Origin: HK-STAS-PATE-36 sp964610345
GTDB taxonomy: Bacteria > Patescibacteriota > Saccharimonadia > Saccharimonadales > JAGQNJ01
Direction of reading: 5' to 3'
Assembly: GCA_964610345.1 (NCBI GenBank)
Contig: CAZSVQ010000018.1
Coordinates: 1 to 15,955 of the forward strand
Length of the DNA stretch: 15,955 nt
The position numbers and the translations under genes are program-made. Below are positions 1 to 6,631 of this stretch, one piece after another. The first letter of the stretch is position 1. Each line of letters begins with the position of its first letter. The notes beneath the pieces were generated by a model. It saw only the letters and a program-made list of their open reading frames with translations. It was not told where the DNA came from and ran no database searches.

Positions 1-1
1 A

Positions 2-250
2 TACAAAAAACGTAAAATTGAAGAACGTCACAGACACCGTTACGAATGCAACAATGACTACCGTGACGAATACGAATCATGGGGTATAAAAGCAGTCGGC
101 ACATCTCCAGACAAGCATTTAGTAGAAGTTATCGAGGCAATTGATCATCCATATTTTGTGGCAAGTCAATTCCACCCAGAATTTACATCACGCCCAAATA
201 AGCCGCAACCTTTATTTTATGGCTTTATCAATAGTTGTAAAAAGAGATAA
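2..250 (+). CDS. pyrG: CTP synthase, C-terminal fragment (5' truncated by window edge)
   Basis: CTP synthase makes CTP from UTP, ATP and glutamine in the cytoplasm. Only the last 82 codons of the class I glutamine amidotransferase domain are in the window; the gene enters from the left. The frame opens with ERHRHRYECNNDYR, a hallmark of the PyrG C-terminal region, and continues to ASQFHPEFTSRP. The His and Glu of HPEF (bases 173-181) are the amidotransferase catalytic His and Glu; the nucleophile Cys lies outside the window. PLFYGFI near the end is also typical. The stop is TAA at 248-250. Identification is secure from these motifs, although the synthase half cannot be seen. Confidence 0.95.
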   Translation, partial: YKKRKIEERHRHRYECNNDYRDEYESWGIKAVGTSPDKHLVEVIEAIDHPYFVASQFHPEFTSRPNKPQPLFYGFINSCKKR

Positions 251-253
251 TAA

Positions 254-282
254 TTGTCAGATAAAGCAAAGTAATGTAGCAT
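254..282 (+). promoter_or_regulatory. Predicted promoter of the receiver gene, leaderless
   Basis: A -35-like TTGTCA (254-259) and a -10-like TAGCAT (277-282) are separated by 17 nt. The -10 ends 7 nt before the ATG at 290, so transcription would start at or next to the A of the start codon. No Shine-Dalgarno sequence precedes the ATG. The -10 matches consensus at only 4 of 6 positions. Confidence 0.5.
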
Positions 283-289
283 AAACAGT

Positions 290-685
290 ATGGACTTAGC
301 AAACAATAACGCAAAGAAGATTTTATTAGTAGAAGATGACGATAGTTTGGCCAATGTTTACTTGGCACGGCTTGAGGTTGAAGGTTTTATAGTAAAACGT
401 GTCCCTAATGGCGAGGACGCATTGGCTTCAGCCATTGAATTTAAACCAGACCTTGTCCTACTTGACGTTATGATGCCAAAAGTTAGTGGTTTTGACGTTT
501 TGGACATCTTACGTAATACCCCAGAAACAGCCAATCTTAAAATCGTTATGCTTACAGCATTAAGTCAGGATAACGATAAATCACGAGCCGATCAACTCGG
601 GGCAGATGACTACCTTGTAAAATCACAGGTAGTAATTGCCGATGTTGTCGAGCGAATAAAACATCATCTTGGTATCCACGACTAG
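290..685 (+). CDS. Stand-alone CheY-like response regulator receiver domain
   Basis: This is a 131-residue single-domain receiver with no output domain. The phosphorylation pocket is complete: acidic residues in VEDDD (E15-D18), phospho-acceptor D59 in LLDVMMP, T89 in MLTA, and K111 in YLVK. It should therefore be phosphorylatable and signal by protein-protein contact, like CheY or Spo0F. No intact histidine kinase is in the window; the kinase-like protein at 7353 lacks key residues, so the cognate kinase is unknown. It lies between pyrG and the HExxH protein gene, each apparently with its own promoter. The family call is firm but the pathway cannot be inferred. Confidence 0.92.
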   Translation: MDLANNNAKKILLVEDDDSLANVYLARLEVEGFIVKRVPNGEDALASAIEFKPDLVLLDVMMPKVSGFDVLDILRNTPETANLKIVMLTALSQDNDKSRADQLGADDYLVKSQVVIADVVERIKHHLGIHD

Positions 686-722
686 TTTAATAGGTTAAAT
701 TTAAGCAACTTACAAAATTGGA

Positions 723-743
723 TATATACTTAGTAAGTATATA
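723..743. promoter_or_regulatory. 21-bp near-perfect palindrome upstream of the HExxH gene, possible operator
   Basis: Two 10-nt arms (723-732 and 734-743) are exact reverse complements around a single centre base, G733. The half-site reads TATATACTTA. It is too AT-rich and lacks a T-tract, so it does not look like a terminator. It ends about 19 bp upstream of the predicted extended -10 of the 780 gene, just upstream of where its -35 region would fall. This is a plausible position for a dimeric regulator, but no regulator is identified. Confidence 0.45.
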
Positions 744-761
744 AATATGATAATATTAGTA

Positions 762-770
762 TGTTAATAT
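762..770 (+). promoter_or_regulatory. Predicted extended -10 promoter of the HExxH gene, leaderless
   Basis: TGTTAATAT fits the extended -10 pattern TGnTAnnAT, with hexamer TAATAT at 765-770. The ATG at 780 begins 10 nt after the last base of the hexamer, predicting a leader of 0-3 nt. There is no Shine-Dalgarno sequence; the intervening bases are almost all A. Confidence 0.5.
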
Positions 771-779
771 AAAACAAAA

Positions 780-2201
780 ATGACAGAACTACAACTACAA
801 AAGGCTCCACAAGATGAAAATGCAGCAACTATTGAAAACCAAGCATATCTTGGTATGGATCTAGTTTTAACTGGTTTAGAAGACAGGGGAATTGCAATTG
901 AAAATCGTGAATCAACCATCGAAACATTAGAAACGATTAACAAAGAATTCGCTCTAAATGATGAAGTATTTTCAGATTTTAAACGAACAGTAGTATTAGT
1001 GGCGGCCGCAAACCACCTTGCAAATTTAGAAGATGAAAATAGTCGTGCCAAAGAAATGGAATACGTAGCAGACATTGTCATGGGCATTGCAGGTAAATAT
1101 ACACAATTTGATGGCCAATTAGATTACTTACCGGATAAGTATGTGCCATCTGATGAACAACAAAAAAATATATTAGAAAAATATACACAACCAGAACTAA
1201 CTCAACAAATGGACGAGTATATTCGTGGTCCAAAATTTGATAACCTTAGAGCTAGATTGGGTAAGTCAGAAGCAGAGGAGCCATTTGAAGTTAGAGTATT
1301 AAGTATTGACGCAGGAAATATACATGGATTAATTCCAAGTGTTGATTATGATGATGAAAGTATTTCATATGAAGAACATAAAAAAGAAATGGATTTTCGT
1401 CATAATTATTCTGCTAATCTAGAGTTGCGTACGAAACAATTTGCCGAAGCATATGGACGTGATGATGTTTTTGCTCCAGCTTGGATTTCAACATTTAATG
1501 ACGGCACGCGCTACCTCTGTCTTGCAAGTCCACTCGTTGAAAAAGTTTTATACGACAAAGAAGAAAGAAAAGATTATTATAGTGAAGATTATTGGATAGA
1601 TGATTTAGCAGTTGTAGAGCATGAGTACACTCATACACAACAGATGCTTACCGAAGGTAAAATTAACCTAGGTATATCTTTAGAAGAACTTAGAGCAGAA
1701 CATTTTTCTGGAAATCATCACGGTTATACGGACATAAAAAAATTCTTTCATGGTATATCTATGTTGACAGGGTATCATCCTTCAGACAGCTTTGAGATAG
1801 AAGGAAAGCCGTATGATCAGGATGAATTTTTAACGGAAATTGCCAAAAATATTGGGCTCGATGGTTTATTGGATTGCATGACAGCAATCCCAACTAATTA
1901 CGCTGAAGATGAAGACGCTAATAAATTTATAAAAGCAATCGTCGCGCACAATGGCGGGAGTTTAGGTAGTCAGTTTGGTAAGATTTACAAAAAAATTATA
2001 CAAAAGGATACAAAAGAAGTTGTAGATGCGCGAATTGATGATTTCGTCGACAAAATTTATGAAAAAACGAAGAACTCTAAATATGTAACTGTAGAGTCGT
2101 GGTTTGCGTATGCTGGTATAGGTACACTTCGCGATATCGGGATTGAAAATTTTCGAAGACGATATCCAGAAAAAAGTGACGAGGTTGATTACTCAGATTA
2201 A
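780..2201 (+). CDS. Putative zincin-type metalloprotease (HExxH protein), family not recognised
   Basis: This 473-residue protein matches no family I can name. Residues 278-288 read VVEHEYTHTQQ, with the zincin signature HExxH at H281-E282-x-x-H285 (bases 1620-1634). LEELRAEH follows at 301-308, so E302, E303 or E307 lies 17-22 residues after H285 and could be the third zinc ligand, as in gluzincins. No signal peptide or membrane helix is evident, so it is probably cytoplasmic. The protein is very acidic; residues 1-150 look helical and charged and hold no known domain. It runs convergently into rpmA with only 3 nt between stops. The start is chosen from the predicted leaderless promoter. HExxH alone can occur by chance, but the hydrophobic context (LAVVEHEYTH) and downstream acidic residues favour a real metallopeptidase fold. 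Confidence 0.65.
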   Translation: MTELQLQKAPQDENAATIENQAYLGMDLVLTGLEDRGIAIENRESTIETLETINKEFALNDEVFSDFKRTVVLVAAANHLANLEDENSRAKEMEYVADIVMGIAGKYTQFDGQLDYLPDKYVPSDEQQKNILEKYTQPELTQQMDEYIRGPKFDNLRARLGKSEAEEPFEVRVLSIDAGNIHGLIPSVDYDDESISYEEHKKEMDFRHNYSANLELRTKQFAEAYGRDDVFAPAWISTFNDGTRYLCLASPLVEKVLYDKEERKDYYSEDYWIDDLAVVEHEYTHTQQMLTEGKINLGISLEELRAEHFSGNHHGYTDIKKFFHGISMLTGYHPSDSFEIEGKPYDQDEFLTEIAKNIGLDGLLDCMTAIPTNYAEDEDANKFIKAIVAHNGGSLGSQFGKIYKKIIQKDTKEVVDARIDDFVDKIYEKTKNSKYVTVESWFAYAGIGTLRDIGIENFRRRYPEKSDEVDYSD

Positions 2202-2204
2202 AAA

Positions 2205-2477
2205 TTACTCTACGGTAACTTCTGTTCGTCTAGCGGTTTTGCCGGTGAAAAGGCGAAACTTACGTGAAGAATATTTAACTACACCGTCTTTAGAGGCATG
2301 AATTGTGAAATTACGGCTCATAAAAGTACCATTTCCTGGGCGCTTGGTTGCGCCAACTTGCCTTACAATAACTTGTCCAGTCTTTACCTTTTCGCCACCA
2401 AATAGTTTGACACCAAGCCTTTGGCCAGGGCTGTCATGAACGTTTTTACTACTACCACCTGCTTTTACTTTACTCAT
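2205..2477 (-). CDS. rpmA: 50S ribosomal protein bL27
   Basis: bL27 sits next to the peptidyl-transferase centre of the large ribosomal subunit, with its N-terminal tail reaching tRNA ends. The 90-residue protein shows the family core: GGSSKN, RLGVKLFGGE, the GQVIVRQ strand, RPGNGTFMSRNFT and DGVVKY. It begins directly with MSKVKAGGSS, with no N-terminal extension of the kind cleaved off in Firmicutes. It is the second gene of a minus-strand unit, starting 1 nt after the methyltransferase stop, with its own AAGGAA ribosome-binding site inside the upstream gene. The usual neighbour rplU (bL21) is not adjacent. Confidence 0.95.
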   Translation of the reverse strand: MSKVKAGGSSKNVHDSPGQRLGVKLFGGEKVKTGQVIVRQVGATKRPGNGTFMSRNFTIHASKDGVVKYSSRKFRLFTGKTARRTEVTVE

Positions 2478-2478
2478 C

Positions 2479-3633
2479 TTAATTCCTTATTAGTACTACA
2501 AGTTCGCGTCCAACGATTTGACCTTCTCGGTGATAAACCAAATCTTTTATATTAGAGTGAACAAAACTTATACGAGTATAGCCCATATCTGTTAATTGGT
2601 CAAGTACTGGCAGGCGTTTTACGCCACTTTTTGTAAACCAGGCCGGTACAGCGATACACATTCTGGTTCTTGACTTGGCTTGACTAGCGATATTTTTTAA
2701 AAATTTACGGTGAATAGTGTTTGCATCTTGGATTACTTCACGAAGTTTATCAGGGTTTGGTTCGGTAGAGAAAGGGCGGCCAAGGAAGGTTTCGCAGGCA
2801 ACAGCATCAAAGTTTTGCCAAGTAAAATTAGTTGCATCACCAACCGCTAGCTCATGACTTGCCGGGCCAATTAACCAAGTAAGGTTTTTTAATGAGTATT
2901 CAATCATCCTCGGCTCAAGATCTGTTCCATACGCACAACAACCCATTAATAATGCTTCTTGTAAAATAACACCTGTGCCACAAAAGGGGTCAAGTAATTT
3001 ATCGCCAGATTTGACTTGCGCCATATTCAATATAATCTGAGCAAGTTTTGGTGGCAACATGCCAACCCGAGCATCACGAGCCGGACGCTGCTGATCACGG
3101 ACAGCATAGGCATCAATGTCTTGTACATTTGTTGTTTGAGCAATTATGGTTTTTTTGCCGTTGGTTGCAACAACTAATTCTAAGCCTAGCTTATCTGTCA
3201 ATTTGTTGTTTAAAACCTGGGCAGAATTAAGCTCCATCTCTTTATTTGGTACAACTCTCATTGAGCGATTGAATTTTTTACAAACTTTTTTAACTTCAAG
3301 CCCGGTGGCGTTGACGGCATTAGGGCTAACTCTTAAGCCATAAACGCTAATGCCAAACTTTATTTTGCCGGGCATAATCTCACTAATGTAGTTGGGTATT
3401 TTATCAGAAATAAATTTTGAAATTTCACGCCAATTTTGGCTTTCAATTTCAGTTAATACTTTGCAAAGTTTCATGCTTCCGCCAAGCCTTTTAAAGTCTA
3501 TCTGGGTAGGGGGTAGTTTTAGTTGCGCTGATTCTTTCCCGAAGGGTTTAATATTTTCTGCGCCAAACAAGCTCTCAAGCTCTGCTAGTGACAAAGCTGG
3601 TTGGCGACCTAAAATAACTAAACTATCAAACAT
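2479..3633 (-). CDS. Trm11-like RNA (guanine-N2) methyltransferase family protein with altered motif IV
   Basis: This 384-residue protein has an N-terminal THUMP-like region followed by a Rossmann-fold SAM-dependent methyltransferase domain, as in Trm11/TrmG10 enzymes that methylate the N2 of G10 in tRNA. RDARVGMLPPKLAQIILNMA (187-206), DPFCGTG (215-221, SAM-binding motif I) and YGTDLEPRMI (235-244) are family signatures. The expected catalytic motif IV, (D/N)PPYG, is not visible; the equivalent strand reads ACETFLGRPF (279-288). Either the lineage uses a divergent catalytic loop or the substrate differs. It heads the minus-strand unit with rpmA downstream, suggesting co-expression with ribosome components. 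Its start at 3633 is supported by a -10 hexamer 9 nt upstream. Fold assignment is solid; exact substrate is inferred. Confidence 0.75.
   Translation of the reverse strand: MFDSLVILGRQPALSLAELESLFGAENIKPFGKESAQLKLPPTQIDFKRLGGSMKLCKVLTEIESQNWREISKFISDKIPNYISEIMPGKIKFGISVYGLRVSPNAVNATGLEVKKVCKKFNRSMRVVPNKEMELNSAQVLNNKLTDKLGLELVVATNGKKTIIAQTTNVQDIDAYAVRDQQRPARDARVGMLPPKLAQIILNMAQVKSGDKLLDPFCGTGVILQEALLMGCCAYGTDLEPRMIEYSLKNLTWLIGPASHELAVGDATNFTWQNFDAVACETFLGRPFSTEPNPDKLREVIQDANTIHRKFLKNIASQAKSRTRMCIAVPAWFTKSGVKRLPVLDQLTDMGYTRISFVHSNIKDLVYHREGQIVGRELVVLIRN
2483..2488 (-). promoter_or_regulatory. Shine-Dalgarno sequence of rpmA
   Basis: On the minus strand AAGGAA lies 5 nt upstream of the rpmA ATG, inside the last codons of the methyltransferase gene. 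Ribosomes can therefore reload at this operon-internal gene. Confidence 0.65.
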
Positions 3634-3642
3634 AATAGTAAT

Positions 3643-3659
3643 AGTATACCTGGTATAAT
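3643..3659. promoter_or_regulatory. Overlapping divergent promoters built on a palindrome
   Basis: The 13-nt sequence TATACCTGGTATA (3645-3657) is an odd-length perfect palindrome centred on T3651. Rightward it gives an extended -10, TGGTATAAT (3651-3659), ending 10 nt before the ATG at 3670. Leftward it gives AGGTATACT with -10 TATACT (3648-3643), ending 9 nt before the ATG at 3633. Neither gene has a Shine-Dalgarno sequence. The -10 boxes are only 5 bp apart, so polymerase on one promoter should block the other. Confidence 0.65.
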
Positions 3660-3669
3660 ACGTTTATCT

Positions 3670-4710
3670 ATGGCTGAAGAAAAAAAGCAGAAGCGCTGGA
3701 AGGTTATTTTAAACACCGTAACACTCGGGGCTCTTGTTTTGTTGGTATATTTGGTCAGGCACGATGTCATAGAAACAATGGCACAGTTAGATGATATTCA
3801 GTGGTGGATTTTATTGTTAATGATACCGGCTCAAGGATTGAATTTTTACTCTTATGCATTAATGTACGATGATTTATTGAGGTTTTTAGGGGCAAAAATT
3901 AAAACCAGCAAAATATTTAGGATAACTTTAGAGCTTAATTTTGTGAATCATGTTTTCCCTAGTGGGGGAGTATCTGGTTTTTCATATTTTAGTTTAAGGT
4001 TACGCCCATTAGGTGTGAAAACTGCTACCTCAACACTGATACAGTTAATGAGATTTGTACTGGTATTTGTGTCATTTCAGGCTGTTCTTGCTTTTGGAGT
4101 CTTGGCTTTAGCTTTTTCTGGCGCAGTAAATAACTTTGTTTTGCTTATTGCTGGCTCAATTTCAACTTTGCTTATTGCTGGCACGGCTTTGTTGGCGTAT
4201 GTCATCGGTAGTAAGCAAAGAATAAACATGTTCTTTACGGCTTTGACTCGTTTCGTTAATAAAATCGTCGGTTTCTTTAGGCGTAAAAACCAAGAAACAA
4301 TCAACATCGCAAAAGCTCAAAAAGCCTTTGGTGAATTGCACGAGAATTATCTTTTGATCAGAAAAGATTTTAGCGTACTCAGAAAACCGTTAATGCATTC
4401 GTTCCTCGCCAACTTAACTGAAATTGTCACGTTATATTTAGTTTTTGTAGCTTTTGGTTTTTGGGTAAACCCAGGTGCAGTAATATTAGCCTATGCAGTT
4501 GCCAACTTTGCTGGAATGATATCAGTTTTACCTGGTGGTGTAGGAGTGTATGAAGCACTGATGACTGCTGTCTTAACAACTGCAGGGGTGCCAGCCGGCA
4601 TTAGTTTTCCAGTTGTGATAATGTACCGAGTCTTAACAATGGCTGTACAGTTGCCACCAGGATATGTTTTGTACCATAAAGCCGTTCAAGACAACGACAT
4701 TAAACTATGA
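3670..4710 (+). CDS. Flippase-like integral membrane protein (LPG synthase TM / AglD / UPF0104 family)
   Basis: This is a 346-residue polytopic membrane protein, with about 8 hydrophobic segments beginning near residue 13. Two family hallmarks are visible: FPSGGVSGFSYF (96-107) in the N-terminal half and LPGGVGVYEALM (287-298) near the C terminus. The family includes the transmembrane part of lysylphosphatidylglycerol synthase and AglD-like proteins, associated with handling lipid-linked sugars or phospholipids across the membrane. No soluble aminoacyl-transferase domain is attached, so lipid lysylation is not predicted and the substrate is unknown. The start is set by the extended -10 directly upstream. 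The TGA stop overlaps the xseA ATG (ATGA, 4707-4710), indicating translational coupling. Confidence 0.82.
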   Translation: MAEEKKQKRWKVILNTVTLGALVLLVYLVRHDVIETMAQLDDIQWWILLLMIPAQGLNFYSYALMYDDLLRFLGAKIKTSKIFRITLELNFVNHVFPSGGVSGFSYFSLRLRPLGVKTATSTLIQLMRFVLVFVSFQAVLAFGVLALAFSGAVNNFVLLIAGSISTLLIAGTALLAYVIGSKQRINMFFTALTRFVNKIVGFFRRKNQETINIAKAQKAFGELHENYLLIRKDFSVLRKPLMHSFLANLTEIVTLYLVFVAFGFWVNPGAVILAYAVANFAGMISVLPGGVGVYEALMTAVLTTAGVPAGISFPVVIMYRVLTMAVQLPPGYVLYHKAVQDNDIKL

Positions 4711-5889
4711 GTAGCGAAATAATATACACAGTTACAGATTTTGTAGCGGTGTGTAACCAGATTTTAGATATTTCTTTGGGCTCCGTGCAGATAACTGGTG
4801 AACTAGCAAGCTTTAAAATTAGCAAGAATAGATGGGTGTTTTTTGANNNNNNNNNNATATCCTTAGTTCGTCGGTAGAAGGTGAAGATGATATTGTAAAT
4901 GGGTGTTTTTTGATTTAAAAGATGACTTTTCGAATTTGCGTTTTTTTGGTACGGTTTATCAATTGCCTGGGCCATTAGAAGACGGTATGTTGCTGACTGT
5001 TCGTGGGGTGCCACAATTGCACCCGAAATTTGGCTTTAGTGTTACTGTGCAAAGTATCTTGCTAGCTGGTGAGGGTACAATCAAAAAAGCTTCGCAACTA
5101 CTTGAACAACAACTTTTAAAAGAGGGCTTATTCGAACAATCGCGTAAGCGAAGTTTACCTTATCCACCTGCGGCAATTGGTATAATAAGTTCTTCTGAAT
5201 CTGCTGGATATGCTGATTTTATAAAAATTGCAAATGAACGATGGGGTGGACTTGAAATTAATTTGATAGATGTCCAGGTGCAGGGCGAGTATGCTCCAAG
5301 CCAGATAACGCAAGCGATCCAATACTTCAACCAACACGATACAGGGGTTGAAGTATTGGTGATAATTCGTGGTGGCGGTAGTGCAGATGATTTACAAGCT
5401 TTTAATCGAGAGGATGTAGTAAGGGCAGTAGTTGGCAGTAGAGTACCGACTTTAGTTGCCATAGGCCATGAAACAGATTTGACTTTAGCTGAAAGAGCTG
5501 CCGATTTACGTGCAAGTACCCCAAGTAATTCCGCCCAGTTGTTATTGCCGGATAAAAAAACACAACTACAGCAACTCAGAAAAACCCCCGAGCATTTACA
5601 TTCATTGGTTGAGCAAAAAATCAAATTGCAAAAAACGTATTTAGAAAATTTAAAACTTCATTTAAGTAAAGATATTCTAAAAATCAAAGAAAAGTCAGAA
5701 CAAGATTTAAATTTCATAAAAAATAGTCTTAATTTATTAAATCCAAAATTAATATTAAAACGGGGCTACGTAATTGTTAGACAAAAAGGTCAGTTGGTTC
5801 AACGAACATCACAATTTTCGGCCAGCAAAACTGCTGAGCTTCAATTTTATGATGGCAAAGTTTATGTAAAATCAAAAGAACCGAGGTAA
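4707..5889 (+). CDS. xseA: Exodeoxyribonuclease VII large subunit, interrupted by an assembly gap
   Basis: XseA is the catalytic subunit of exonuclease VII, which degrades single-stranded DNA to oligonucleotides. The N-terminal OB-fold starts at the ATG overlapping the previous stop and runs through GELASFKISKNRWVFFD to 4846, where ten Ns begin. Coding resumes in another frame at VFFDLKDDFSNLRFF (from 4903). The catalytic core holds RGGGSADDLQAFNREDVVRA, AIGHETDLTLAERAADLRA and TPSNSAQLL, followed by a charged coiled-coil region and C-terminal KRGYVIV. If the two copies of a 15-nt repeat (4832-4846 and 4899-4913) are merged, the reading frame is restored and gives one protein of about 371 residues. 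As assembled, the frames disagree and stops lie between. The gene is probably intact, with the break due to assembly. Confidence 0.85.
4832..4846 (+). repeat. 15-nt direct repeat, left copy, abutting the gap
   Basis: ATGGGTGTTTTTTGA occurs here and again at 4899-4913. The left copy ends exactly at the first N. It encodes WVFFD of the XseA OB-fold. Confidence 0.85.
4847..4856. other. Assembly gap (10 Ns) inside xseA
   Basis: Ten consecutive N characters mark a scaffold join of unknown or nominal length. The following 42 bases (4857-4898) fit no XseA frame: an in-frame TGA lies at 4888-4890 and another frame hits TAG at 4875-4877. They match nothing I recognise. Confidence 0.98.
4899..4913 (+). 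repeat. 15-nt direct repeat, right copy
   Basis: This is an identical copy of 4832-4846. From here the XseA frame continues as FFDLKDD. Overlaying this copy on the left one restores a continuous gene, which suggests the two contigs overlap at this sequence. Confidence 0.85.
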
Positions 5890-5898
5890 ACTATAATA

Positions 5899-6090
5899 AT
5901 GGCAACATACCAAGAAATGACAATTCAATTAGACACTCTTGTGGCGGAGCTTCAAAACAGTAACCTTGATATAGACGAAGCGCTCAAAAAATATGAAGAG
6001 GCAAATAAATTAATTTCAAAAATGGAAGTTTATCTGAAAACTGCTGAAAATAAAATTAAAAAAATTAAAAGCGCGATTTCTGATAATTAA
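5899..6090 (+). CDS. xseB: Exodeoxyribonuclease VII small subunit
   Basis: XseB is the small helical subunit that binds several copies per XseA in exonuclease VII. This 63-residue protein has the family pattern: an N-terminal helix (YQEMTIQLDTLVAELQ), a turn with LDIDEALKKYEEANKLI (24-40), and a second helix ending in TAENKIKKIKS. It follows xseA by 9 nt and precedes the methyltransferase start by 1 nt, so xseA, xseB and the methyltransferase look co-transcribed. Its length is typical for the family. A GAGG 12 nt upstream of the ATG is too distant to be a convincing ribosome-binding site. Confidence 0.93.
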   Translation: MATYQEMTIQLDTLVAELQNSNLDIDEALKKYEEANKLISKMEVYLKTAENKIKKIKSAISDN

Positions 6091-6091
6091 T

Positions 6092-6616
6092 ATGGAACTT
6101 GCGTGGAATATTTCTTTAGTTCTGTGTGCATTATTATTTTTTGCATTTACTTTTGTTGTTGCTTTTGGTGCGCCATTTTTACCAACACTAAAAGACCGAG
6201 TACCAGAAGCACTTGAGCTTACTAATTTAAAACCAGGGCAGACTATTTTAGAATTGGGTAGTGGCGATGGTAGGGTACTTATCGCAGCAGCTCGTAAGGG
6301 TATCAATTCAGTAGGGTACGAGCTAAATCCGTTACTAGTAGTTTATTCAAAATTACGCGCAATTAAATATAGAAAATATGTGAAGATTATATGGGGTAAT
6401 TATTGGGTTAAGCAGTGGCCAAAAGCCGATGCTATATTTGTATTTTTATTACAACCATATATGCAAAAGCTGGATACAAAAATTATCCAAAATTATCCCG
6501 AAGGTATTAAATTAGTTAGTTTTGCATTTACGATTCCAGATAAAAAACCAAAAAAAGAAATCAAAGGTTTATACCTATATTTTTATCCTAAACAATTGAA
6601 AAAAAAGGTCAGTTAA
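6092..6616 (+). CDS. Membrane-anchored class I SAM methyltransferase, FAM173/ATPSCKMT-like
   Basis: This 174-residue protein has one N-terminal transmembrane helix (about 7-27), then a compact methyltransferase domain. Motif I is ILELGSGDGRVL (52-63), followed by VGYELNPLLVVYSKLRA (74-90). Spacing and wording resemble the FAM173 family, whose eukaryotic members (ATPSCKMT, ANT-KMT) are membrane-associated protein-lysine methyltransferases acting on ATP synthase subunit c or the adenine nucleotide translocator. Bacterial homologues are largely uncharacterised, so the substrate here is unknown; a membrane protein is plausible. It follows xseB by 1 nt and is probably expressed with the exonuclease genes, though no functional link is obvious. 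Confidence 0.75.
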   Translation: MELAWNISLVLCALLFFAFTFVVAFGAPFLPTLKDRVPEALELTNLKPGQTILELGSGDGRVLIAAARKGINSVGYELNPLLVVYSKLRAIKYRKYVKIIWGNYWVKQWPKADAIFVFLLQPYMQKLDTKIIQNYPEGIKLVSFAFTIPDKKPKKEIKGLYLYFYPKQLKKKVS

Positions 6617-6624
6617 GTTAACAT
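6596..6624 (+). promoter_or_regulatory. Predicted promoter of the 6632 gene, leaderless
   Basis: TTGAAA (6596-6601, 5 of 6 to the -35 consensus) is followed after 17 nt by TAACAT (6619-6624, 4 of 6 to the -10). The hexamer ends 7 nt before the ATG at 6632. The -35 lies inside the end of the methyltransferase gene. No Shine-Dalgarno sequence is present. Confidence 0.5.
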
Positions 6625-6631
6625 AAGCAAT

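Noticed and set aside
764..1087. 107-codon open frame on the minus strand opposite the HExxH gene
   Set aside because: It lies entirely opposite a better-supported gene, is rich in Ser/Phe/Ala typical of antisense shadows and has no motif or ribosome-binding site.
2190..2215. Terminator between the convergent HExxH and rpmA genes
   Set aside because: Only 3 nt separate the stops and no stable stem followed by a T-tract is visible; the same is true at 10977-10988.
4857..4898. Short open phrase after the gap (ILSSSVEGEDDIVNG in one frame) as a separate gene or insertion-sequence end
   Set aside because: Too short, no recognisable terminal inverted repeat, and removal by merging the 15-mer repeat restores xseA.
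5160..5624. 154-codon open frame on the minus strand inside xseA
   Set aside because: XseA family motifs lie on the plus strand across this whole stretch; the antisense frame shows no recognisable domain.
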